DNA of 22,299 bases from the NCBI RefSeq assembly GCF_024693525.1, contig NZ_JAILKR010000078.1:1-22299 (forward strand), written 5' to 3'. Below the pieces are notes generated by a model. That model searched no databases, was not told the origin of the DNA, and saw only the letters and a program-made list of their open reading frames with translations. Of the stretch, positions 1 through 5,811 are shown one piece after another; position 1 is the stretch's first letter; the number at the start of each line of letters is the position of its first letter. The stretch comes from Selenomonas sp. (GTDB lineage Bacteria > Bacillota_C > Negativicutes > Selenomonadales > Selenomonadaceae). The translations under genes were made by a program, and so were the position numbers.

Positions 1-64
1 ATACGCCAGCAGCCTCTGCAACTTTATCTACCAGTGCGGATTTGCTAAGTACTTCTTTTGCCAT
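1..64 (-). CDS. hup: HU-family DNA-binding protein, N-terminal part (runs off the window)
   Basis: Only the first 21 codons are inside the window, starting MAKEVLSKSALVDKVAEAAG. This matches the N-terminal helix of bacterial HU proteins, in which a short basic start is followed by a K/T-x-x-L-V-x-x-V-A-x-x-A-G pattern. HU is a small dimeric nucleoid protein that bends DNA non-specifically. The ATG at 62-64 follows an AAAGGGGAT Shine-Dalgarno stretch, and a strong promoter lies about 40 bases upstream, as expected for an abundant protein. The DNA-binding arms lie outside the window, so HU cannot be separated from an IHF-like paralogue by sequence, although HU is much more likely here. Confidence 0.88.
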   Translation of the reverse strand, partial: MAKEVLSKSALVDKVAEAAGV

Positions 65-100
65 AGTGAGTAATCCCCTTTCACTTTGATAACACGACGT

Positions 101-129
101 ATTATAACGAATTATCTTGCATTCGTCAA
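101..129 (-). promoter_or_regulatory. sigma-A type promoter for hup
   Basis: On the minus strand TTGACG (124-129) is followed by exactly 17 bases and then a perfect TATAAT (101-106). The predicted start point lies about 30 bases before the hup ATG. This is close to consensus and fits strong constitutive expression of HU. Confidence 0.85.
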
Positions 130-164
130 TCATTTTTGCCCAGCAGGCACAAATTTATCGAAAA

Positions 165-377
165 TCAGCCGACTGTAGTGCGTTCCGCCGCAGCCACAGC
201 GTCGTTGAGAGCCGCCTCGTAACCGGCAGCATAGCCATCCTGTTCCCGGCTCGCACCATAATCACGCAAGAGATCCAATACATCCTGCAGCTGGTCGTCC
301 GTCCACGCGCTCATCGCGCACATCGTTCCCAGTTTATCAATGCAAGCCAGTTCTTTCCCCTGTGTATCTACAGTCAT
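165..377 (-). CDS. small hypothetical protein (70 aa)
   Basis: I do not recognise a family. The product is acidic and cytoplasmic-looking, with no signal peptide or membrane segment. The middle holds a helix-like stretch WTDDQLQDVLDLLRDYGASR, and the C-terminal half is alanine-rich (GYAAGYEAALNDAVAAAE). The ATG at 375-377 is chosen over the GTG three bases upstream because AAGGAG (385-390) sits 7 bases from the ATG. It lies downstream of hup, in the same direction but upstream of the hup promoter, so both could belong to one read-through unit. A good ribosome site and gene-like composition support a real gene. The function is unknown. Confidence 0.6.
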   Translation of the reverse strand: MTVDTQGKELACIDKLGTMCAMSAWTDDQLQDVLDLLRDYGASREQDGYAAGYEAALNDAVAAAERTTVG

Positions 378-414
378 CACGATTCTCCTTCACCACGCAG
401 ATTATCCGAAAAGC

Positions 415-454
415 GGACATATGTCCCATTTTGTCTGGTACCTATGACAGTATA
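415..454 (-). promoter_or_regulatory. possible extended -10 promoter and 12-bp palindrome upstream of the 70-aa gene
   Basis: The minus strand carries TATACT (449-454) preceded by a TGG, an extended -10 form, but no good -35 box is visible. Between this and the gene lies a perfect palindrome, GGACATATGTCC (415-426). If the promoter is real, the palindrome falls in the leader, where an operator could sit. The evidence is pattern only. Confidence 0.3.
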
Positions 455-523
455 CCACGGGAAATTCTTCATAAACAGTCTTGACATTTTCTTTCTTTTT
501 GCCCCGCAGCGCCGCGGCCAGCG

Positions 524-552
524 TTTACTATCACTCGCAACTATGATATGAT
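524..552 (+). promoter_or_regulatory. promoter for the diguanylate cyclase gene
   Basis: TTTACT (524-529), a 17-base spacer and TATGAT (547-552) form a good sigma-A type promoter. The predicted start point is about 45 bases before the ATG of the GGDEF gene. Confidence 0.65.
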
Positions 553-606
553 GATTACACAGATAAGTGTGTCAATTCAGCGACAAATCCAAACATCAAA
601 GGAACG

Positions 607-1563
607 ATGACTATGAACCTATCCATGGAAATTGCCCTTTTCCTGGTACTTATCATACTCGCCCTGACGTTCCTTCTTTACTGGGAACACCAGCGACGCA
701 CCGAACAGCATGATTACTTCCAGTGGCTTTGTGAGGCAGCGGGGCTCTATGTGTTCGATTACGACCTCGTCCACGATACCATGCGCCTTTCAGCCGCCTG
801 CGCCACGGCCCTGCAGCTGCCCGAGAAGATCCACCCCTTCTCCAGCGCAGCCAGCCAGGCCAGCCCCCCCTTTGCCCAGGTCGGCATCCGCTTCCTCAAG
901 CAGGCCATGCAAAGCCCAGACGAAACAGCCAACCTCTGCCTTACTTACGACAGCAGCCATACCTGCTTCTATCGCGTGACCGCGCACAACTTCATCGACA
1001 GGAAGCAGGCCGTGCACCATACCATCGGTTTCTTCTACGACGTCACCGCCGAGATGCTGCGCGAGAAGCGGCTCGAACGCCAGGCAGCCATCGACCACCT
1101 GACGGGGGTCTACAACCGCGGCGCCGTCCACGAGCTCATCCGCCTCGCCCTCAAGGACCAGACGCCGAGCGCCTTCATCATGCTCGACATCGACTATTTC
1201 AAATCCATCAACGACACGGCTGGCCATCAGGCTGGCGACGAGGTCCTGCGCAGCATCGTCCGTGTGATCCGCGAGCACATCCGCCACACCGACATCGTCG
1301 GCCGCATGGGTGGCGACGAATTCTGCATCTACCTCCCCAACGTCCCCTCACGGGAGTACGCCCAGCTGCTCTGCGAGCGCATCCGCTCCACGATCCCGAG
1401 CGAAATCACCTACGGTGACCAGCAGCACCCGGTCACCACGAGTATCGGCTGCACGCTCTCCCGCCCTACCGATAACTTCACCAGCCTCTACTCCCGCGCC
1501 GACAACGCGCTTTACCAATCCAAACGCCAAGGGCGCAACAAAGTCACGATTGACAATGTATAA
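607..1563 (+). CDS. membrane-anchored diguanylate cyclase (GGDEF domain)
   Basis: The product is predicted to make cyclic di-GMP from two GTP. Residues 7-25 form one membrane helix. Residues about 35-150 look like a degenerate PAS-type sensor, ending in FFYDVTAEMLREKRLERQA, a typical PAS-to-GGDEF linker. Residues 160-318 are the GGDEF domain: DHLTGVYNR (163-171), LDIDYFKSIND with metal-binding Asp (193-203), GHQAGDEVL (206-213) and an intact GGDEF signature (235-239). The inhibitory I-site RxxD is present as RHTD (226-229), exactly five residues before GGDEF, so product feedback is expected. The first ATG is kept, but the ATG six bases downstream has better spacing to the AAAGGAA site. It has its own promoter and terminator. 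The ligand sensed is unknown. Confidence 0.92.
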   Translation: MTMNLSMEIALFLVLIILALTFLLYWEHQRRTEQHDYFQWLCEAAGLYVFDYDLVHDTMRLSAACATALQLPEKIHPFSSAASQASPPFAQVGIRFLKQAMQSPDETANLCLTYDSSHTCFYRVTAHNFIDRKQAVHHTIGFFYDVTAEMLREKRLERQAAIDHLTGVYNRGAVHELIRLALKDQTPSAFIMLDIDYFKSINDTAGHQAGDEVLRSIVRVIREHIRHTDIVGRMGGDEFCIYLPNVPSREYAQLLCERIRSTIPSEITYGDQQHPVTTSIGCTLSRPTDNFTSLYSRADNALYQSKRQGRNKVTIDNV

Positions 1564-1566
1564 ACG

Positions 1567-1622
1567 AAAAGAGCCATCGACAGGCACAGATCCAAGCATC
1601 TGGCTTATCGATGGCTCTTTTT
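1567..1622 (+). terminator. rho-independent terminator after the diguanylate cyclase gene
   Basis: The arm AAAAGAGCCATCGA (1567-1580) pairs with TCGATGGCTCTTTT (1608-1621), and the descending arm runs into a T tract. The loop is long (27 bases), but the stem is perfect. Confidence 0.8.
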
Positions 1623-1728
1623 CGCCAGCCTGCTTCCGCTATAGAGGAATTTTGAAAAACGTCAAGAAATAAGGAATATGATTCTAACACCATGCCACAG
1701 GTAACTAAAAAACGGAAGGAGAATACTT

Positions 1729-2646
1729 ATGCGTTACAAGAACTTGACAGCAACGGCGCTCACAGCATTTTCCCTGCTCATTCCTTGGAGCAGTGGTACA
1801 GCCATGGAAAAAGCCGCCACGCCCCCCAGCGCCACCGCCAGTCTCAGGACCTGTATCTACCAGCAGGCCGGTCTCTATCTGCGGATTCCCCGAGACCTTG
1901 ACCACCTGCTGCTGATAAAAACAGGTAGTGGCCAGCAGCTTTTTTCCGTTGCGGAACGGGCGTCCGTCGAAGCAGCCAAAAAAGATATGCCAGCCTACGA
2001 TGGCGCAGGCTGGCTTTTTGCCATCGGCAAAGTCACAGAAACCGAGCTCCATGAGATGCTTTGCGCAGATATGTCTGGCAGGGAATTATTCGCCCAGGAC
2101 CAAGCCGGCAGCTATTACATCTTCTATCATCCTACGGATGTGCGCTATATGCGGGAGTCAGCAGACGCCATGCGGCAGGATCAAGAAACATGGAGCCAGC
2201 TCTGTGCCTGGGCCCATAACGATGTACCTCAGCATTTCATCGCCGATAACGGCCTGATTGCCTTAACAGCAGATAACAGTTCCATCGGTATCGCGCTAGC
2301 CCATATCATCTACCAGCCTGCCACCAAATACACCCTGTCCCGAAATGGTGAGCAGCCGCGCAATGGCAATCGCACCAAGGCCACCCCCTTCGTCAACATG
2401 CTACTATACGGCAATTCTTTTGCAATAGCCCCAGAGCCAAAATCCCTGCCAGACGAGTCGCTGACCCTGACCTTGCCCGGCGAAAAAGTCTCTCTGACCT
2501 TCTTTCAATGTGAAAGCAGCACCTATGTCCTTGAACGCGGGCAAAATGGCGAAAAAACGCTCTACCAAGCCATCCCGCACGAAGAACATGCTGAGGCCCT
2601 TGCCGTCATGCAAGACTGGTATACAGCCCTGTCCCAGCCTCTGTGA
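1729..2646 (+). CDS. exported protein of unknown function (305 aa)
   Basis: No family is recognised. The N-terminus is a plausible signal peptide: basic MRYK, a hydrophobic stretch to about residue 20, and a likely cleavage around SGTA (22-25). The mature part is soluble-looking. It contains few cysteines and no catalytic motif that I can name. Recognisable patches are GLYLRIPRDLDHLLLIKTG (about 48-66) and an aromatic SYYIFYHPTDVRYMRE (about 128-143). The ATG follows AAGGAG at good spacing. The gene stands alone between the terminator of the GGDEF gene and the tRNA-Leu terminator. No sound promoter was found in the short upstream gap. It may be a lineage-specific periplasmic protein; that is inference from the signal peptide only. 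Confidence 0.72.
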   Translation: MRYKNLTATALTAFSLLIPWSSGTAMEKAATPPSATASLRTCIYQQAGLYLRIPRDLDHLLLIKTGSGQQLFSVAERASVEAAKKDMPAYDGAGWLFAIGKVTETELHEMLCADMSGRELFAQDQAGSYYIFYHPTDVRYMRESADAMRQDQETWSQLCAWAHNDVPQHFIADNGLIALTADNSSIGIALAHIIYQPATKYTLSRNGEQPRNGNRTKATPFVNMLLYGNSFAIAPEPKSLPDESLTLTLPGEKVSLTFFQCESSTYVLERGQNGEKTLYQAIPHEEHAEALAVMQDWYTALSQPL

Positions 2647-2693
2647 TAGGATGGGGATGCGATTGCCGTCTTTTCCGGCTCCCCAAGCACACG

Positions 2694-2722
2694 AAAAAAG
2701 GCTCCGCTAATCTAGCGAAGCC
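2694..2722 (-). terminator. terminator of tRNA-Leu
   Basis: On the minus strand a ten-base-pair stem (GGCTTCGCTA with TAGCGGAGCC, one G-T pair) and a three-base loop are followed by TTTTTT. It starts 14 bases after the encoded CCA of the tRNA. Confidence 0.85.
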
Positions 2723-2735
2723 TTGATAGCACTAA

Positions 2736-2822
2736 TGGTGCCGGAAGCCGGACTTGAACCGGCACGTTGTTGCCAACGGCAGATTTTGAGTCTGCTGCGT
2801 CTGCCAATTCCGCCATTCCGGC
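2736..2822 (-). tRNA. tRNA-Leu, anticodon CAA (reads UUG), CCA encoded
   Basis: Acceptor arms GCCGGAA (2816-2822) and TTCCGGC (2740-2746) pair fully, followed by discriminator A and an encoded CCA (2736-2738). The anticodon stem GCAGA/TCTGC encloses the loop CTCAAAA, giving anticodon CAA at 2786-2788. The long variable arm (CGTTGGCAACAACG) is the class II feature expected of leucine tRNA, and the T arm carries GTTCAAGTC. The length of 87 bases is normal. It has its own promoter and terminator. I looked for a second copy of its 3' end that would mark an integrated element and saw none. Confidence 0.96.
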
Positions 2823-2858
2823 AAAATGACTTTCAAACATGCGTCATCAACGAATATT

Positions 2859-2887
2859 AGTATAGCATCGAGTGTTTGATTTGTCAA
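2859..2887 (-). promoter_or_regulatory. promoter of tRNA-Leu
   Basis: On the minus strand a perfect TTGACA (2882-2887), a 17-base spacer and TATACT (2859-2864) lie about 37 bases before the tRNA 5' end, in the gap after the 189-aa gene. Confidence 0.85.
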
Positions 2888-2890
2888 ACA

Positions 2891-3460
2891 TTATTTTTTC
2901 GCTGGTTTATCCCAGCCTTTCGCCTGCACTTCTTCCCTTGTCTTTTGCTTAATCTGATCGCGGTATTTTTCCACTTCCAGACGAACAGCCTTCAAATCAG
3001 ATTCTTTATAATAATACTCTCCACAGCGTTCATTATAATCCCTTGCCATTTTGTTGTACTCCTGGGCTCCCGTCTCATTTCGTTCGTTCACACAGGCTTT
3101 TAATTCATCGAGTTTGATGTCCATAAACGCCATCCAGCGAAGTTCTTCCCGGCTCCAAGTGCTCTTTTTGCCCTTGGGGGGCTTGGTCATTTTTAGCGGC
3201 AATCCCATCGCCTCTTGTTTCTGCCCGTCGGTCATTTCCTGCGCCGCCGAGGCATCGATGTATTGGTAATACATCGGCTTGATTACATGAATCATAAGCA
3301 GGCTCAACGCCAAACAGAATATTCCCTTGGCCAGTCCGCGCAAAATCTTGGAACCTCCTAATGACTTTGCAGGCGCTTCCGACCCTTCCTCCTCCGTGGC
3401 TTTGACCGTTAAAGCCAGCCGTTCCGCCTCCTGCTGTAACTGTTCGTTCTTATCATCCAT
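2891..3460 (-). CDS. hypothetical protein with one membrane anchor (189 aa)
   Basis: No family is recognised. Residues 1-42 are a charged cytoplasmic-looking tail with a short coiled-coil-like start (KNEQLQQEAERLALTVK). Residues about 43-61 form one hydrophobic helix (LAKGIFCLALSLLMIHVI), and the remaining 125 residues are highly charged and helical, with several WxxEE and Y-rich patches (ERCGEYYYKESDLKAVRLEVEKY split around 143-165). The positive residues just before the helix suggest an inward N-terminus and an outward C-terminal domain. The ATG at 3458-3460 follows AGAGGG. It could be a stand-alone envelope protein or a partner of the adjacent 130-aa product; nothing in the sequence decides this. 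Confidence 0.7.
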   Translation of the reverse strand: MDDKNEQLQQEAERLALTVKATEEEGSEAPAKSLGGSKILRGLAKGIFCLALSLLMIHVIKPMYYQYIDASAAQEMTDGQKQEAMGLPLKMTKPPKGKKSTWSREELRWMAFMDIKLDELKACVNERNETGAQEYNKMARDYNERCGEYYYKESDLKAVRLEVEKYRDQIKQKTREEVQAKGWDKPAKK

Positions 3461-3484
3461 TAAACATCCCTCTTTCTGCCATTT

Positions 3485-3514
3485 CGGCCTACCGACAGCG
3501 GCCTAATCCGACTG
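3485..3514 (-). repeat. two imperfect tandem repeats upstream of the 189-aa gene
   Basis: CGGCCTACCGACAG (3485-3498) is followed directly by CGGCCTAATCCGACTG (3499-3514). These are the same motif with a two-base insertion and one substitution. On the minus strand the pair lies just after a TTGACA (3513-3518), which has no matching -10 at 17 bases. The position 25 to 55 bases before the start codon would suit an operator, but this is not shown. Confidence 0.4.
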
Positions 3515-3592
3515 TCAAAAATTTCCTTTTTTAGGGTAAACCGAAATGCTTAGATGTTTATGGTTTTCTGCTAAAAATCAGATAAGAAACTG

Positions 3593-3985
3593 CTAAAAGG
3601 CAGCCTGCCGCCGACACTCCGGATAGAGATTTTTCTCCAGCCAGTTGGGCGAAATCTGATGACTACGGGGCATCAGTTCATCTAGCAGGCTAATTTCTGC
3701 CCATAGCAATGCCTTGGTCTCATCTGCCAGCGTCGCAAAGGCCAGTGGAGTTCTTCCCCGCAAGTGACCGCTGATGATTTCATCGACGGCATCGGCAGCA
3801 ATCGCTGCTTTTTCCAAAGGATGCTCCGCTGCCTCTGTCCCATCTAAAGCCAATGCCAACTCATGGGCAAAGTTCCGCAGTCCTGTCTCCAAGCTTTCAA
3901 TTCGCGGCTCCGGAATCCACTCCTCAAAATGCCGCTCCGAGAAAAACTCATTTAACATTCGTTCCAACTTATCATGGTCACACAT
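3593..3985 (-). CDS. hypothetical protein (130 aa)
   Basis: No family is recognised. The product is acidic, soluble and mostly helical, with no signal peptide. It contains LERMLNEFFSERHFEEWIPE near the start and an alanine-rich helix (EKAAIAADAVDEIISGHLRG) in the middle. The ATG at 3983-3985 is chosen because the very good AAAGGAGG site lies 7 bases upstream of it. The ATG two codons earlier touches that site and could not be used well. It is followed on the same strand by the 189-aa membrane-anchored gene after about 130 bases with no terminator, so co-transcription is possible. Confidence 0.68.
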   Translation of the reverse strand: MCDHDKLERMLNEFFSERHFEEWIPEPRIESLETGLRNFAHELALALDGTEAAEHPLEKAAIAADAVDEIISGHLRGRTPLAFATLADETKALLWAEISLLDELMPRSHQISPNWLEKNLYPECRRQAAF

Positions 3986-4269
3986 ATCCATGCCTCCTTT
4001 GAGCTCCTACCGGCCTCCACCGATACGAATCGGATTGTCTTTTCTGACGATACATTTCGACAGAACGTCCAAAAGCACCTGTCGAGCCTGGAAATTTCAT
4101 GTTACAGGATTACATCACAACCACCTGATTCATTTTCGCAATTTTTCCATAGTTTACTAGGAGGATTTCTCAATTTCTAAGCGAATATAGAAAATCGGGG
4201 GTAAATGGGGACACTCTCACCATTACACATTTGTGATTCTTGAGCGTTTTAGAAGAAAGGGGAAATTCT
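3986..4269. other. intergenic stretch with no clear gene
   Basis: This divergent gap separates the 130-aa gene (minus) and the exported HAD gene (plus). It must hold both promoters, but I found no pair of boxes good enough to name. A short hairpin, CCGAT-ACGA-ATCGG, lies near 4019-4032. Open frames here lack ribosome sites. Confidence 0.5.
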
Positions 4270-5352
4270 ATGAACAAGAAGAAACTTTGTGCAGCACTGG
4301 TAGCTATGAGTTTTGTCGTAGGAACTGGCATGAGCATGAATGTCGATGCTGCCAGCCGCGCCGAAATCGCCAAAATCAGTGTGAAGGAAAACGGAAGCAA
4401 CTTCCAGTATTGGAATAAGGATTCGGCTTCCTTCAAGGCTCTCACCAGCTATGTCAAAGACGTAACCAACAAGAAGAGCAAAAACTACATTCCAGAGGAA
4501 GACCGCATTGCCGTATTCGATATGGATGGCACGCTGCTCGGTGAACGCACCCCTTGCTATTTCGAGTGGATGATGTACCTCGAGCGCGCCCTTAACGACC
4601 CTACCTACACCCCCTCCAAAGAAGACCGTGAATATGCGCAGGTCGTAAAAAAGGCCATCGAAAACCAGTCGATTCCCGAGGATATGGAAGGCAAGGAGGC
4701 AAAATCCCAGGCTTCCGTATTTGCCGGCATGACGCAGGACGAGTACAACGCCTTCGTCAAGAAATTCATGGAAACGCCAGCTGAAGGATTGACGAATCTC
4801 AAACGCGGCGAAGAGTTCTATCTGCCGATGGCAGAAGTCGTCTCCTACCTCGAAGAAAACGATTTTGATATCTGGATTGTATCCGGCTCCGACCGTGACG
4901 CCCAGCGTGTTTTGATGGATGGCGTACTGCCAATCAAACGCGACCACTTCATCGGCACGGACATCATGACCCTCGCATCCGGTCAGGGCAATACGGACGG
5001 CCTGGAATACGTCTACGATAAAGATAAAGACACGCTGGTACGCGGACAGTTCGTCCTAAAAGACGTCAAAATGAACAAAGTATCCAACATTGCCCGCGAA
5101 ATCGGCCGCCAGCCGGTTCTCGCCTTCGGCAACAGCTCTGGTGATGCTTCCATGTTCAACTACACCATCAGCAAGAACAAATATAAGGCACTGGCCTTCT
5201 CGCTCTGCTGTGATGACCTCGAAGACGATCTCGGCAACATCAAAAAAGCCGACAAGATGAAAGCAGACTGCCAGAAGAATGGCTGGATTCCAGTATCCAT
5301 GCGCGACGACTGGAAGACCATCTATGGTTATAACGTAAAAGTTGCCAAATAA
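4270..5352 (+). CDS. exported HAD-superfamily phosphatase-like protein (360 aa)
   Basis: A haloacid-dehalogenase-fold hydrolase, probably a phosphomonoesterase acting outside the cytoplasm. Residues 1-27 are a signal peptide (MNKKKLCAAL..., cleavage probably after NVDA at 24-27). HAD motif I is FDMDGT (83-88), with nucleophile Asp84 and acid/base Asp86. Motif II is VSGSDRD (204-210), with Ser205. Motif III lysine is one of Lys264-Lys270, and motif IV is FGNSSGD (286-292), with Asp292. A large cap of about 100 residues lies between motifs I and II, as in C1-capped phosphoserine-phosphatase relatives. The ATG at 4270 is preferred over the in-frame TTG at 4240 because it follows AAAGGGGAA and gives an intact signal peptide. 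The substrate is unknown. Confidence 0.85.
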   Translation: MNKKKLCAALVAMSFVVGTGMSMNVDAASRAEIAKISVKENGSNFQYWNKDSASFKALTSYVKDVTNKKSKNYIPEEDRIAVFDMDGTLLGERTPCYFEWMMYLERALNDPTYTPSKEDREYAQVVKKAIENQSIPEDMEGKEAKSQASVFAGMTQDEYNAFVKKFMETPAEGLTNLKRGEEFYLPMAEVVSYLEENDFDIWIVSGSDRDAQRVLMDGVLPIKRDHFIGTDIMTLASGQGNTDGLEYVYDKDKDTLVRGQFVLKDVKMNKVSNIAREIGRQPVLAFGNSSGDASMFNYTISKNKYKALAFSLCCDDLEDDLGNIKKADKMKADCQKNGWIPVSMRDDWKTIYGYNVKVAK

Positions 5353-5360
5353 CAAACGAT

Positions 5361-5407
5361 AAAAAAGACCCCGGCCCTGCGAACACTTCGCAGGGCCGGG
5401 GTCTTTT
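5361..5407. terminator. strong bidirectional terminator
   Basis: AAAAAAGACCCCGGCCCTGC (5361-5380) continues to a perfect 17-base-pair stem (5367-5383 with 5387-5403) around a CAC loop, flanked by A6 and T4. It serves the HAD gene on the plus strand and the LysM gene on the minus strand, which converge here. Confidence 0.92.
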
Positions 5408-5422
5408 CGTCCCAAATCCTTT

Positions 5423-5710
5423 TTAGTTTCGTTTTTCCCAATAGTTAATCCGCAACGTATCTCCCGTACGAATATCCCGTTTCAGCAACCATTCATTGAG
5501 TTCCCGGATACCATCGATGAATTCATGAATTTCCCGGGGCCCATAGGTATTTTTCTTCATATATTCTCGCGCGATACTCTCCAGCGTATCGCCGCTTTTA
5601 ACCGTAACAGTCACTTCCACGAGATTCCAGTTCTTCTCGGCTGCTTCGGCGTTCATTCCCCCAAGGCTAATGAACAAGACAGCCATCACTACGACAAATG
5701 CCTTCTTCAT
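5423..5710 (-). CDS. small secreted LysM-domain protein (95 aa)
   Basis: Residues 1-23 are a signal peptide (MKKAFVVVMAVLFISLGG..., cleavage after AEA). Residues about 34-88 are one LysM module: VTVKSGDTLESIAREYM at the start and IRTGDTLRI at the end, with a somewhat long middle (TYGPREIHEFIDGIRELN). LysM modules bind N-acetylglucosamine-containing glycans such as peptidoglycan. No catalytic domain is attached, so this is a bare wall-binding module, similar in layout to short YneA-like proteins. The ATG follows AGGAGG. It has its own promoter and lies just downstream of the OatA-like gene on the same strand, which fits a cell-wall role. Confidence 0.83.
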   Translation of the reverse strand: MKKAFVVVMAVLFISLGGMNAEAAEKNWNLVEVTVTVKSGDTLESIAREYMKKNTYGPREIHEFIDGIRELNEWLLKRDIRTGDTLRINYWEKRN

Positions 5711-5753
5711 TTTAGTTTCCTCCTATCGAACATCTATCCCTCTATCTACCATC

Positions 5754-5782
5754 AGTATAAATGTTCTTTCGAAGAAAAGCAA
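5754..5782 (-). promoter_or_regulatory. promoter of the LysM gene
   Basis: On the minus strand TTGCTT (5777-5782), a 17-base spacer and TATACT (5754-5759) lie about 45 bases before the LysM ATG. Confidence 0.65.
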
Positions 5783-5811
5783 GCTTTTTTGTCAGAATAC
5801 TCTGTTGACTT

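Noticed and set aside
117..551. 144-codon plus-strand frame
   Set aside because: It runs antisense across the 70-aa gene and the hup promoter, has no ribosome site, and its product is low-quality in composition.
2736..2822. tRNA-Leu as an attachment site of an integrated element
   Set aside because: No second copy of the tRNA 3' end and no integrase gene are seen in the window.
4249..4947. 232-codon minus-strand frame
   Set aside because: It is antisense to the HAD gene, which has signal peptide and all four HAD motifs.
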